From positions 430,001-494,000 of the forward strand of contig JAYKKM010000498.1 in the NCBI GenBank assembly GCA_035772405.1: a stretch of DNA of 64,000 nucleotides. The letters run 5' to 3'. This DNA comes from Chrysogorgia sp. JL179-B06 (taxonomy: Eukaryota; Cnidaria; Anthozoa; Scleralcyonacea; Chrysogorgiidae). Shown one piece after another: positions 11,501-22,220 of the stretch. The notes beneath the pieces are model-generated. The model made no database searches. It was not told the origin of the DNA and worked only from the letters and a program-made list of their open reading frames with translations. Each line of letters begins with the position of its first letter. Position 1 is the stretch's first letter. The translations under genes were made by a program, and so were the position numbers.

Positions 11501-12816
11501 GCGACTTCATTTTCGATCTTTGTGGTCTAATTGATCTGTTGTGGCCGATTGTAGTTTTGATGCTTAGAGCTCAACAGGAATGGTGCCCAGGTTGGAAATT
11601 TCCAGTTTTTATCGACAAGGTGAGGAAACAAGTCCAACTGTTTCAGAAAGAAGTTGTCAAGCCCATCCCTTCAAAGATGGCAAGTCCACTTCTCCATGCA
11701 CGTGCACAGGAAATCGAGGGAATGAAGTATGGTAAGAGCGACCTCGTGCTGGGATGGATTTTGAAAGAGAAGAAAGGAGATAATGGCAACAAAAGTCAAA
11801 GTGAAAGTCTGGCTAAAGATAGCGGTGGTGGACCAACGTCAAATAAAACGTGTGATGCTGCTAAGAAATTTGATTGGGTAGCCCGAGAACCAAAGGATTG
11901 TCGTGAAGATTTGAAGAAGTTGGCTGATGATATCCTTAAAGAATTGGATGAAAGATTCAAGAAGTCGTTTCCAGAGCTGAACAACCTACTTCACAAGTGC
12001 CTCGATTTCGGTATCCTTCTCAATGGCCTATGTGGTGAGAGGCAACGCAAATCCGAGATTCCGATCAACAAGTGCACGTATGCCAAACAAGGAGCGAAGG
12101 AATTCATGCGCTGTGTAAAGTTTGTCAGCTGTCTTCCACACGTTTCCTTGCTGAATTTGCCCCTCTGTGAAGAAAACAGTAGTGCAGTGTTTTGGTCGTT
12201 GAAAGAAGTCCTTCTGGCGTTGATTTGGGGAGATGGTTTCGAACAGTTCTTCCCAACTTTCTTTAAAATCCTGACCAAAGGAGGCAAACTACAGGATATT
12301 AAGCTCCAAGAAAACGCCTATCTTACCAGCTTTGAACAGGCCTCCACTCACAGCGAATTCAATCTTTCAGATGTGTATAAAGTTATCCTCGACAATGGTG
12401 CCTTCTACACCGCTATTCTCCAAGAGGATGCCATCATAAAGGCGCTATACACTGATCCATCCTTTTACACGAAGGTGGGACAAGAATTTTGTATTATTTT
12501 CGACATTCTGTATGCTAAAACTGGCACAGAATCTGTTGTGGAATCCTTCTACCGAGTGGTTGAAAAACAAGAGAAGGATGGGGGCCAGAGCATCCAAGTT
12601 TTGGCAAATCGTGCTAAAGTCGACTGGTGCTTCCCTCCTATTTTGCAATGCGGAAAGGCTGTGGCTGAAATGGCCAAGATTTATATCGATGGTGACAAAT
12701 CTCTTGGTCTGAAAAGGCACCACATACCGGTTTGCAAAACCAAACAGAGCTACAAAGGTTCCCCTGTCCTCAAAAGGATCTCCTCCACGCCTGGTCGGTT
12801 GCCATACCTTGTGTAG
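8544..12816 (+). CDS. Multi-exon transposase-like protein of the 5.5-kb transposon
   Basis: Seven coding blocks join in frame over GT-AG introns: 8544-8556 (MLEEG), 8690-8872, 8984-9073, 9182-9476, 9623-9802, 9892 to about 10250, and the frame that is open from 10228 to 12816. Almost every donor is GTAAGT and each junction keeps phase. Exon 2 holds a Cys-rich module (ACVSCSKETSGAHLCKKC, CHAIPPC). The last block starts with a C-x2-C/H finger (IRCKLCHTYLG, then LLSHIREASETH). It then shows acidic motifs that fit an RNase-H-fold transposase: FVTADKSTNHR, GKVTDGQYI and WDPAHWLDKVF, followed by SYAPQRFMSSSYL. The reaction (cut and paste of its own element) is inferred from its place between the TIRs. 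I recall related uncharacterised proteins in many aquatic animals but cannot name a Pfam family. A one-base frame change between 10228 and 10279 is needed, since frame 2 stops at 10279 and frame 1 is closed at 10225. It is either a real lesion or a sequence error. No ATG opens the long block, which agrees with its being an internal exon. Confidence 0.75.
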
Positions 12817-13200
12817 AATTGTACAAAGGCAGACAAGCAGCACTCTGATTTGTTAATACGCAAGCGTGATTTGCATAATATATACATGTATATATTGTTT
12901 ACGTTAATTTTAAAAATTTATTAGACACTAGAACAGAACTGCTATGTATTGTGCTAGCAGCTAGTACGTAATTTTATAGTAAGTTTAGTGTATAATAATA
13001 TTAAGTATTATACACATATGTTTGGGCTATTCACTATTGCATGTTTATTATTGCTGTATTGCATTCAATTTATAGGCTGCATATTATTGTATTATGGATT
13101 ATGCATTCCAATGATCCCATCGTGAAAGTAAAATTTTTTTGTGACAATATCAAATATTGCTCCCCGAGTCCTCCCCCCCCGGCCCCAGTATGGCTAGTAA

Positions 13201-13214
13201 CCGCGGCGCCGCGC
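13201..13214. promoter_or_regulatory. Right GC-rich subterminal palindrome, possible transposase site
   Basis: Matches the left copy. Further CCGCGCAAAAA words follow at about 13238 and 13271 before the right TIR. Confidence 0.5.
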
Positions 13215-13282
13215 AAAAATTTTACATGACGAAAAATTTCCGCGCAAAAATTAGTGCGAAAAAAAAATCCTCCGCGCAAAAA

Positions 13283-13299
13283 AAAACTTTACAGTCTGG
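13283..13299 (-). repeat. Right terminal inverted repeat
   Basis: AAAACTTTACAGTCTGG, the exact reverse complement of 7801-7817. Confidence 0.9.
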
Positions 13300-13307
13300 T
13301 AAGCGAT
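13300..13307. repeat. Target site duplication, right copy
   Basis: TAAGCGAT immediately after the right TIR; pairs with 7793-7800. Confidence 0.9.
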
Positions 13308-13676
13308 TATTACCGTCAACTGTTTGTTCACCAAAAGCGCTTCTGAACGCCTCGTTTTTCTTTCCTTTTTTACTTTTTATCTTCCTGATATTTAATGGCA
13401 ATATGTGTATTAATTTTATGTACTGTGTCTCTTGTTGGTGCCGGATACATTTATGACTGCTGATTTTATCAAACACGGCAATCCATTCTCGTTGACGCTA
13501 AATTATAAAATACCTGTCCACTTTCGCTATTTGTATACAATATAATACATACAATACATACAATAATCCTTCGACATTATTATTAAAGACATTTTAGAGC
13601 ATCTTGGTTTGTATTTCTGCCTTTAAACACGGTTTGAAAAGTGGACGGGTATTCTATAATTGCTCCAGAAGCTCTG

Positions 13677-13975
13677 TTAAAGTTTGCTCGGAAAGTTCCA
13701 CGGCATTGAATCCCCGCTATCTGGTCCGAAATTATATTCGTGAGAGATGACCAGAATAGACGAAACAGTATCCTTCTTCAATCGTTTGAGCATTTCTTGC
13801 CTTGTGAGGACAAAAATTGTGAAAATCATGCTCTTACCAACACCGTTACCTAAAAGAAGTTCCTCTACAGCAACTTCTTGTTGTTCTTTCAGAATCATTT
13901 CTCGTCGAGTATTTCGCAAAATAAGTTTCCAACGCTTTAACCATACATTCTTTCACGTAGGCCATGTTGACTAAT
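13677..13975 (-). pseudogene. RecQ-type helicase N-terminal scrap
   Basis: The minus frame 13919-13677 encodes LKEQQEVAVEELLLGNG, then VGKSMIFTIFVL and LKRLKKDTVSSILVIS. This matches the start of RecQ-like helicase domains (Q-motif region, Walker A 'GKS', motif Ia). The Walker A loop is shortened, about ten residues before GKS being missing, and a frame change near 13905-13920 separates it from MVKALETYFAKYSTR just upstream. No later helicase motifs follow. Dead fragment. Confidence 0.45.
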
Positions 13976-14712
13976 ATTTCAATATTATATAATTTGATTG
14001 ATTGTATTGAAATATTAACCAATCAATATTTTCCGTTCACCAGTGGACCGATAATGCAAATTACCCATAGTTTTGTGGCAGGCGGTTTTTCCCTCTCTTC
14101 CTGCCCGCTTGCTCGACCCCAAACCCCAATGCACCGCAACCCTAAAAAACCGCCGGCTATGAAAGAGTTAAAACCTATTTTAACCCATCTCAGTTAATCT
14201 TTAACTGCCACAATAGACTTTTACTATTTTAATCTTGTTAACGCCAGACGAATTTACCTGTCAAGGGGAGAAATCTAGCTGTGAAAAGCTTTTATGGGTT
14301 CAGGACTTTCGGTGTGATATTTTGTTTTATAATGTCGAGTTTTCCCAAGTATGCTGAACAATTGTTGCACATATGGTCAGAAAATATATCTGAAGATCTG
14401 TACAGCAGATTATAATTGTGCATTATAGTCCGCCTAGATGTTGCGCGTCTCATCTGAGTATACATCTTTTACAGTATATATCGAATGTGTAAATTCGCGA
14501 CTTAAATAAGTTGCATATGTTGCCACGTCTTGATTAAGTTTGATATATTTGGACCTGTAGAAATGGCGTGCTATATTACATTCACAGCTTGGCCGTGATA
14601 GCTAAGAAAAGAATCGCGAAGAAATTGCGCTTCTATGACGAAGAGATTTCCAATTCATAGATAGGTTTTCCTTCATTGTGAAAAGTTGTGTGAACGTTAC
14701 CAACGAACACAA

Positions 14713-16860
14713 TAATAATAATAATGATAATTTATTTCATGTCGATTACATAGGGTGTGGTTACCCAATCACCCGAGCCAATGGCTCATGATAAAAATGC
14801 TCGACAATTATAAATAGAATTATGTAAAAATAATATTATGTTAATTACATACATTATAGGTTGATTAAAACTACATTCTAAAAATACTGAACGACATTAA
14901 ATTAGTTAAAAGTACTAAAATTATTTTTTAAATATAAAAAAAATAACCTATATACATGTGTTGCACTGGCAACCAGTTAGTTCACAAAGACCAATACAGT
15001 TTCGAAATTGAGATAATGAAGTTGCAGATTTAGCAGCTATAGGTAACTTATTCCAGATATGAGAGATAATATAAGTATAAGAATTATGCATAAAACGACT
15101 ACAATACGAATTCTGAACGACATTATGACCGTTACCTCTTAAAGTGTATGGAGTAATACGAGGTTTACAATAATTAGAAATATAAGTTTGACCTCCTAGT
15201 TTCAAACTCTTGAAGAAAACAATTAATGACTGTTCATGCGGTCTGTGCTCTAATGAACGCATAGTGGCTAAACTTAATATTAATTCATAACTACTGTTAG
15301 TTAGTTGCATTAATGTTCTTAGACCATTGTGGTTAGTATTCTCAAGTTTACTTTTAAGTGGTTTGCTTATTCCTACTAATAACGGGCTACAGTATTCCAT
15401 GTGAGGTAAAACATAATCCTTATATAAATTTACTAAAATATTCGTTGGTACCATTCGTTTAACTCTTTCCCGACGGCTGAAAAACATCAAAAATTGAACG
15501 ACCACGTTGTTTGAAATAACCATAACTGTTGCGAAAGCTATACATTTTCTGGAAGAGAAAAGGCTAAAGTATAAACCGAAAAGACTAAAGAAAAGGCTAA
15601 AGTATAAACCGGCTTTTACTTGTGCTTTTAAATTTCCCGAACAAAACACATTACGTTAATATAAATTAGCATTAATTATCATAAATCAGGTTGAAAAATT
15701 TACATTTTTCTAGAAAAGGCCATCTTGCACGCCCACGTAGCATCTTCAAAACTCAAAATGCCACCAATCGCAGAGTTGTTTATGAAATCAAATCAAACTT
15801 GGCGTGTGCGTGGATTTCATGTTCCTGGCGCTTGTCGAATTTCAATTTTTAATCTTGCGTTACCGTGTGCCGGGTTTTTCGATTGACGACTTTGCGGGTC
15901 TTCAACGACCCGTTATAACTGCGCCGGTCGGGAAAGAGTTAATACAATGTCACTCCAAGAATTTTTACGGTTTCCTCACATTTTAAAATTAGATTGTTAA
16001 TCTTTATATCATAATTATAATTGGATTTCCCCAATATCATTGCTTGTGATTTGCCACCGTTAATTTGTAGAAAGTTTTCTTTGAACCAGCTGGTCAGCGT
16101 GTGTATACCCTGATTAAGAGAATACTCCAGAACAGTTGGACACAAGTCAGAGTCGTACAGCGTAGTGTCAGCTGCATCAATACAATTAACGTTATTCAAA
16201 AAGATGTTAAAAAGTAAAGGACCTAACAAACTTCCGTGGGGCACACGCAACGTAAAGGCGACCAATCAGAATACACTCCATTGCATTTAACTCTCTGTTT
16301 ACGATTTTCCAGATAAGATCTCATCAGTTGCAGAGCCGAATCGTTGAGGCCATATGCCTTCAATTTTGCAAGCAATAGATTGTGGCAAATAGAGTCAAAT
16401 GCCTTTGACAAGTCAATTCCAACCTCTTTCCTTTGATCAAGGGCCACTCTCCAATCGTCAGTCAGCTTAATTAGTTCTGTGGTACACGAATGACCACAAA
16501 GGAATCCAGACATGTTATCCGAGAAAATAGGCGCAAATCGATCATATAACTGGTCAAATTTGTCTTTTCAAATAATTTAGGAATTACAGATAAAACTGTG
16601 ATTGGCCAATAGTTCTTCTTGTTAACCACCTCTTCTTTTTTAAAGGCAGGTGTAACATCGCCCATTTTCCACTCACTGGGCTACTTGCATGTATTAATAC
16701 AATAATTAAACAGTTTTGCAAGGGGAGCAACGATAACAGGAGCTGATATCTTTAATAATTTAGGGGTAAAACCATCAGGACCACAGGATTTCTTCACATT
16801 TAATTTCAAAAGGAGACCAGCCATATGTTCACCACTAACTTCGTTGAACGAAAAACCAAT
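14713..16860 (-). mobile_element. Decayed CR1/L2-like LINE (RT region to 3' end)
   Basis: Reading leftwards, pieces of one RT appear in order: KKSCGPDGFTPKLL (about 16790), the KNYWPITVLSVIPKLFEK block (about 16610), GIDLSKAFDSICHNLLLAKL (RT motif A, about 16400), VPHGSLLGPLLFNIFLN (motif B, about 16230), a degraded motif C, KILGVTLY (about 15950), then after an inserted MITE the thumb and C-terminus (VNLYKDYVLPHMEYCSPLL, HIWNKLPIAAKS). Stops and frameshifts occur throughout. The 3' end is an AATAATAATAATGATAATTT-like simple repeat at 14713-14735, as in CR1/L2 elements. The endonuclease end is absent. Confidence 0.75.
15463..15938. mobile_element. 476-bp piggyBac-type MITE inside the LINE
   Basis: The ends are inverted repeats CTCTTTCCCGAC / GTCGGGAAAGAG, and TTAA flanks both sides (15459-15462 and 15939-15942). 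It carries no transposase. TTAA target duplication is the mark of piggyBac-type insertion. It sits inside LINE RT coding sequence and so is younger than that LINE. A 20-bp word (AAAGGCTAAAGTATAAACCG) is repeated in its left half. Confidence 0.75.
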
Positions 16861-17018
16861 GTCATAAGATCGACTTCTAATCGTTTTTACACTTATATGA
16901 TATTCAAAATCGACTCCTTAATGACTGGATGCGTAAAATATTTGTTGAAGATAATACTAGGATTAGTCACTATTTCCCCATCTTATATTTTTAAAAAAGT
17001 TAAAATTATGCCATAATA

Positions 17019-17648
17019 TTAGCAAAAGGCGTCTTTAAAAAGGTGTTTTGAGACTATTTTTAAAATTGTCTGAGTACATAAGAGTTCTAATATCCAATGG
17101 GAGATTATTCCACAGTCTGGGTGCGCTATCGAAAAAGCCCTCTCGCCATAAGTTACCAGACGATGTGGTGGCTGCTTCAACAAATGTTTATCAGAAGACC
17201 TAAGTGTACGTGGTGGAATGTAAGGCTGGATTAGCTCACTCAAATATGAGGGTCCAAGACCATTGACTGATTTGTAAACATGCAACAATATCTTGCAAAT
17301 GATACGTTGCTTCACAGGCAGCCAACGCAGCTTGAACAACACAGGTGTAATATGATCGCATTTACGCGACAGCGTGATAAGCCTAGCAGCTGAGTTTAAA
17401 ACATACTGCAAACGCTGTATGAGATGGTCTGGCAAACCGTATAGCAAAGCATTACAATTGTCAATCCTAGATAGAACAAAGGCATTTATAAGCGTCTTGG
17501 TGGTCCCCAAACTTAGAAATTTTCTTATCTTTGCAATGTTCCTAATGTGATAAAATGCAGACTTGCAAACATCCTTTACATGACCGTCGAGATTCATGGT
17601 ACTGTCGATGACAACAACAGCATTTGTATTTAATAAAGATTTCTTCAC
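17019..17648 (-). mobile_element. LINE RT C-terminal fragment
   Basis: A 209-codon minus frame with the L2/CR1 thumb and tail: IRKFLSLGTTKTLINAFVLS, RIDNCNALLYGLPDHLIQRL, CDHITPVLFKLRWLPVKQRI and TLRSSDKHLL. It lacks all catalytic RT motifs. It resembles the end of the intact LINE at 57.4 kb (same RKFL...SRLDYCNSLFYGLP order) but is diverged. Its start abuts the splice donor of the zinc-ribbon exon at 17649, so it probably lies in that gene's intron. Confidence 0.75.
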
Positions 17649-17749
17649 CTTTTTGGAGGGGTTATAATTATAAATTCACTTTCCATCATGCCTTTGTTAT
17701 CACTGGAATCTGATGAATTTCCTTCAATTTGTTCGAGGGTGGTTCGTTC

Positions 17750-17939
17750 TGTTTCGTGGTATCGAATACACTGACAATGTTGTAGATCTCTTGCTTTATT
17801 TAACTACATATAAGCTTATAATGCACAAAATGATCTCTATCGTACTCTAGACGCTTATCTATCTCATAAGTCTTGTTTAGCTATATCATGCGGTTGATCA
17901 CGTGCATGAACTATCATGTGCATATCGTATATCGTAACA
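17750..17939 (-). repeat. 3' LTR of the Gypsy element
   Basis: 190 bp, near-identical to 22238-22419. The extra length is one base near the U5 end and a 7-bp repeat (ATCGTAT) near the TG end. Confidence 0.9.
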
Positions 17940-17955
17940 TCTTCTCTCCTTTAAG
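17940..17955 (-). promoter_or_regulatory. Polypurine tract
   Basis: AAAGGAGAGAAGA on the minus strand, directly before the 3' LTR, where plus-strand DNA priming is expected. Confidence 0.6.
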
Positions 17956-18562
17956 AGAATCGAAGAAAAGGTGTAATAAAATGTATGGGTATATACAAAC
18001 AAAACAAAGGAAAACAAACAGAGAGGTTATATCGCTTAGTGAACGTTTTGTGTTCTGATATGGCATTAGGTGTAATTCAGTTATTCTTTTTGCAGTATCT
18101 ATTATGTAACGTGGTTACTTCGAGTGGCAACTCCCTGAGTTCTCTCTCGTGTCACTGCTTCATGAGCTTCGTTTATGGTAGGATTCTGTTGTTCTACCAG
18201 TTCTTGATCTGGTGCTTCCTCAGGTATGTCTGGTGGTTGGGATGCGGCCGTCGTCAGTTCTTCTTCGAGCGGTGTTGTATCACTTTCCTCTGCTTTTCCC
18301 TTGCAGTCTTCATACTTTCTTAAGTGTTTTCGGTTTCGGACATATATTGTTCCACCTGAGACAACCTCGTAGGAACGGATGCCAACTTTCTTTACTATTT
18401 CCCCCCCGATCCATTTCTTTTTTCCAAGTTGGAATGGTTGCAGTTTGACTTTGTCTCCCTTGCGCAGTGGTTCCAGGTATTTTGTTCCTCTGTTGTAGTA
18501 TCTTCGCTGTCGTTCCTGTGACTTATGGACTTTTCCCTGGACGTTGTCTATGACGCGAGATC

Positions 18563-19576
18563 TCAGCAGATTGGTCGATATGATGGTAACGTGGTCTTTG
18601 TGCGTCTGTTCATGAATCGTTGAACCGGGCTTGAGTCCATTCCTTCCTGCGGGGTATTGCGGATACCGAGGAGCGCTAGGTAGAAATCACTACTGGTTGT
18701 CTGAGCTATCCTTACTGTCTTTTTAGCTTGCTTTACGGCGGCTTCGACTTTGCCGTTTGACTGATGGTGGTGCGGGCTAGAACGGGTATGTTGGATACCA
18801 TATTTATTTGTGAATGACTGCAATTCCTCTGAAACGAATTGCGGGCCATTGTCAGACACAAGTTCATCAGGTATGCCATATCTCGCGAAGTGCCCTTTCA
18901 ATTTGTTGATGATTGCTGGAGATGTTGTGCTGTGCATACGATCAATTTCGAAGAAATCCGAATAATAGTCAACGGTTACCAAGTAGTCCTTTTTCTGGTA
19001 CTGGAAAAGGTCTGTGGCAATCTTGGCCCATGGACGGTCTGGAACTTCGTGGCTTATCAGTGGCTCTCGTTGCTGCTGTGGTCGGAAAGACGCACATACT
19101 TCACACCGGGAGATGTGTTCCTTGATGTCATTGCTCGTGTTAGGCCAATAGACGCTTTCGCGGGCTCTTCGCAATGTTGACCCTGTACCTTGGTGTGCTG
19201 TATGGAGATCTCTAATGATTTCTTTTTGCAGGGCCTTTGGGACTACCACTCTATCTCCACAGAGGAGGAGTCCGTCGTGCCATACGAGCTCATCTCGATA
19301 ATCAAAATAAGGCTTGACTCTGTTGGGCAGGTTTCGTTTGGTCTGTGGCCATCCCTTCTTCACAACTTCTTTTACAGCTTGCAGCGTTTCGTCCTTGCCA
19401 GTTTCGTCTTTAAATCTTAGCGCTGTTTCAGTGGATGCCACTAGTTGATTTACTTCTTCAATGTGTTGTGTCTGTTCAAGCTCCTCTTCTAACTGCGACT
19501 GAGGGTGGAGCGCTTCGGTGTCGTCTGGTGTCTTCTTAGTGTGATAATGCCTGCTTAGAGTATCGGCCAGATACAT
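18563..19576 (-). CDS. Gypsy integrase
   Basis: 337 codons, starting at the end of RNase H (YLADTLSRHYH). It has the HHCC zinc-binding module (DLHTAHQGTG ... CEVCASFRP) and a DDE core: Asp in IATDLFQYQ, Asp in SDNGPQFVS, and Glu in HHHQSNGKVEAAV. The C-terminal part continues in another frame past 18575 down to about 18120, with a basic chromo-like tail region. No envelope frame follows. Confidence 0.85.
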   Translation of the reverse strand: MYLADTLSRHYHTKKTPDDTEALHPQSQLEEELEQTQHIEEVNQLVASTETALRFKDETGKDETLQAVKEVVKKGWPQTKRNLPNRVKPYFDYRDELVWHDGLLLCGDRVVVPKALQKEIIRDLHTAHQGTGSTLRRARESVYWPNTSNDIKEHISRCEVCASFRPQQQREPLISHEVPDRPWAKIATDLFQYQKKDYLVTVDYYSDFFEIDRMHSTTSPAIINKLKGHFARYGIPDELVSDNGPQFVSEELQSFTNKYGIQHTRSSPHHHQSNGKVEAAVKQAKKTVRIAQTTSSDFYLALLGIRNTPQEGMDSSPVQRFMNRRTKTTLPSYRPIC

Positions 19577-20273
19577 TTATTTTCCATTTTTGTAACGTAC
19601 TTGTAGATAGTACTGCTGCAGGCGCATAAACATCTTCTGGAGCTGAGGCGAGCGGTTTCTTGAAAATGGTTTCCAAGGGTTGGTGATCAGACTCCACAGT
19701 GACTTGTCGGCCATAGCTGTATTGGTGGAAATGCTCCATTCCAAAGACAATAGCTCCTTCTCAATTTGCGCGTAGTTTGACTCGGTTGGTGTTAGCGCTC
19801 TGCTTGCATAGGCAAGTGGCCTGTCTTCCTGGAGTAGTGCTGCTCCTAACCCTTTGTCGCTTGCATCGCATTGGAGGACCAGTGGTTTACTTGGGTCGTA
19901 GTATCTCAGCAATGGTGGTTTGGCGACAAGCTTCTTCATCTCGGAGAACGCTTGATCATGTTCTGTGGTCCAGTTGAATTGGGTTTCCTTTCTCAGATAT
20001 GCCAGAAAGCTTCGGGAGGAACTTTGCCAAGTAGTTGACCATGCCCATGATTCATCGGACCCCTTGTACGTCAGTGGGTTTTGTCAGGTTCTGGATTGCT
20101 TCAATCTTCGTCGGATCGGCCTTTACTCCCTTGGAGGTTAGGAGGTGTCCAATATAAGGCATTTCTGTCTTCTTGAGCTCGATTTTCTCCTTGTTGAGCT
20201 TGATGTTCCGTTCACGGCAGCGAGTGAGCAAGGCTGTTAGCTTTCTATCCTGGTCGGCCATAGCTTCTTTCAT
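19577..20273 (-). pseudogene. Gypsy RT thumb and RNase H, frameshifted
   Basis: 20273-20052 holds the RT thumb (CRERNIKLNKEKIELKK, YIGHLLTSKGVKADPTKIEA) and breaks at about 20055. 19939-19577 holds the connection and RNase H (PLVLQCDASDKGLGAALLQE, PLAYASRALTPTESNYAQIE). It shifts frame near 19740 and back near 19640, and an in-frame TAA at 19577-19579 separates it from YLADTLSR. Every break is a single-base change or one substitution. Confidence 0.8.
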
Positions 20274-22180
20274 GGTGATCCGATGACGAGCAGGTCATCA
20301 GCAACTGTGCGAACACCCTCGAGCCCTTCGATTGCTTGGTCGAGACGCCGTTGGAAGATCTCACCAGCTGGCGAGATGCTGAAAGGCATTCTGTTCCATT
20401 TGTATCGTCCAAATGGCGTATTAAAATTGGTGAGGAAGGACGACTCTGTGTCCAATTTGAATTGCCAGTATCCACTTTTGCAATCAACTTTGGTGAAGAT
20501 CTTAGCGTTTGCAAGGTCAGGGAGAACATCCTCTATGATGGGAATTGGGTAGAGGGATCTCTTTAGTGCTGTGTTCAGTGGATGGGGATCCAAGCAGAGG
20601 CGTATTTTACCATTGTTCTTTTGTGCAACGACAATTCCACTCACCCAGTCTGTGGGCTGCGTCACTTTCTCTATGACGCCTTGTTGTTCCAGCTCCTGTA
20701 GGTGGTCTCGCAGAGGAGTTTTGAGGGCCTCAGGTACACGTCTAGGTGGGAGTTGTACTGGTTTAGTAGTTGTGTCATCGACTTCTAGGTGCAGATGTTC
20801 TCCAAGCTCTCCTAGTCCTTGAAAAACATCGCGGAACTGGTTTAATAGCTGCTCCTTTGTAATACCGGGCAAAGTAGGCGTATGGATTCCGAATGCATGG
20901 CCTTCGGATGGAATGGAACCCAGATTGCTGTGCTTGACGGTGACAAGATCCATTTGTTGTGCTGCTTTGCTTCCCAGTAAGTTAACTTCAGCACCGGTAT
21001 CTTTCACCACGATGAACTCGACTTTGTACTTGTGTTTCCTGTTTGGGTTGGTCAGTTGTATTCGGCATTTACCAAGTGGTTTCATCGGAGACGAGTTATA
21101 CATCTTTAGGACTTGATCGGTTTTGGTCACTTCGCTTTCGTATTTCGTACCATGGAGCTCACCAAGACGAATAACATTGCACGTGGTACCTGTGTCCACT
21201 TGGAATCTCGTTCTTTTTCCGCCTTTTATCTGCATACCCGCGTAGATTTTTCCTAAGATCACTTGATTTTCTAAGCCATGGATTTGCTCTGTTTGTGGGA
21301 CAAGGTCCAAGGTCATGACAGACTCACCGGAATTTTCTGGGTGTTCTGTTACAGCATGCATCGATTTCGATCTGGGGTTTCCGTTTTGTAAACAGACTCT
21401 TGCGAAATGGTTTTTTCGCCCACATGCTCTGCATGTCTCGCCATAAGCTGGACAGGCGTCTCTTCCTTCGTTGTGCGATCCTCCGCAGTATTTACAGGCG
21501 CGCTTTGAACCACGGTCATTTGTAGAAAATCGATTGCAAGCGCCGAATTTAGACCGTCTTCCCACGGCGTTTATTTCGTCCTCAGATTCGGCCTTTGGTT
21601 TCTTGAGATTATGCATTCGCGTGTTGGTCTGTTCGCTGCTCCTACATATATCGATTACTCGCGATAAAGTTAGCTTTTTCTCTTGTAATAGTTTTTTACG
21701 AACTGCGTCATCGTTAATACCAATGACTAGGCGATCTCGAATCAAAGAATCAGACAAACAGTTGCAGAAATTACAAGTCCGGGCTAATTTCCGCAAAGTT
21801 GTCACATACTGATCGATGCTGTTGTTTTCCTGATCTCGTCGGTTAAATACGAATCGCTCATATATCTCGTTGGTCTCTCCTATACAAAGCTCTTCGAATT
21901 TCTTGAGAACTTCTTTCAGTTCTTTGCGGTTGGTCTCAGGGCTAAAGTCTAAACCCTCGTAGATTTCTAGTGCTTCTTCTCCGATTACTGAAAGGAATGT
22001 CGCTGTTTGGAATTCTCTCTCAAATCTGGTTATCCTGGCAACAATCGCGTAGTTGTCCCATGCTCTTTTAAAACGCTTCCAGTTGATTGCCAGATTGCCT
22101 TCTGTATTCAGCAGTTGTGGAAATTTCAATCCAGTCGGAAGACATGGTGCTTGGTAATGTGTCAGGCTGTTCGTTTTCAC
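20270..22180 (-). CDS. Gypsy Gag, protease and first part of reverse transcriptase
   Basis: 636 codons. Residues 1-200 are a retrotransposon Gag-like helical region (ATFLSVIGEEALEIYEGL, IDQYVTTLRKLA, LIRDRLVIGI). Two Cys-rich knuckles follow at about 228-265, the second a clean CRACGRKNHFARVC. The aspartic protease signature VDTGTTCNVI is at about 330. The RT begins at about 455 (GVIEKVTQPTDWVSGIVVAQ), has RLCLDPHPLN and FTKVDCKSGYWQ, and ends with the catalytic VADDLLV immediately before a stop made by a frame change at about 20270. It would act in cytoplasmic particles to package and copy the element RNA. Confidence 0.85.
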   Translation of the reverse strand: MKTNSLTHYQAPCLPTGLKFPQLLNTEGNLAINWKRFKRAWDNYAIVARITRFEREFQTATFLSVIGEEALEIYEGLDFSPETNRKELKEVLKKFEELCIGETNEIYERFVFNRRDQENNSIDQYVTTLRKLARTCNFCNCLSDSLIRDRLVIGINDDAVRKKLLQEKKLTLSRVIDICRSSEQTNTRMHNLKKPKAESEDEINAVGRRSKFGACNRFSTNDRGSKRACKYCGGSHNEGRDACPAYGETCRACGRKNHFARVCLQNGNPRSKSMHAVTEHPENSGESVMTLDLVPQTEQIHGLENQVILGKIYAGMQIKGGKRTRFQVDTGTTCNVIRLGELHGTKYESEVTKTDQVLKMYNSSPMKPLGKCRIQLTNPNRKHKYKVEFIVVKDTGAEVNLLGSKAAQQMDLVTVKHSNLGSIPSEGHAFGIHTPTLPGITKEQLLNQFRDVFQGLGELGEHLHLEVDDTTTKPVQLPPRRVPEALKTPLRDHLQELEQQGVIEKVTQPTDWVSGIVVAQKNNGKIRLCLDPHPLNTALKRSLYPIPIIEDVLPDLANAKIFTKVDCKSGYWQFKLDTESSFLTNFNTPFGRYKWNRMPFSISPAGEIFQRRLDQAIEGLEGVRTVADDLLVIGSP

Positions 22181-22220
22181 CGTCTGACATCGCGCGTCCT
22201 TTAACGACTTATTTCAATGA

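Larger units (their letters stand above)
7801..13299 (+). mobile_element. Complete 5,499-bp DNA transposon with 17-bp TIRs and 8-bp TSD
   Basis: The ends are exact inverted repeats: CCAGACTGTAAAGTTTT at 7801-7817 and its reverse complement at 13283-13299. Directly outside, TAAGCGAT occurs at both 7793-7800 and 13300-13307. Just inside, both ends carry a GC-rich subterminal zone with repeated GCGCGG/CCGCGC words and a self-complementary CGCGGCGCCGCG core, in contrast to the AT-rich surroundings. The interior holds one multi-exon gene reading left to right. An 8-bp duplication is known for the hAT and P superfamilies among others. The first bases CC are not the usual hAT CAG start, so I leave the superfamily open and favour hAT-like. 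Confidence 0.9.

Noticed and set aside
11013..12843. Minus-strand frames inside the transposon gene
   Set aside because: Antisense shadows of the long plus-strand exon, which has consistent protein motifs.
13979..14055. AATATT-rich inverted sequence near the RecQ scrap
   Set aside because: Short and AT-only; not distinguishable from chance.
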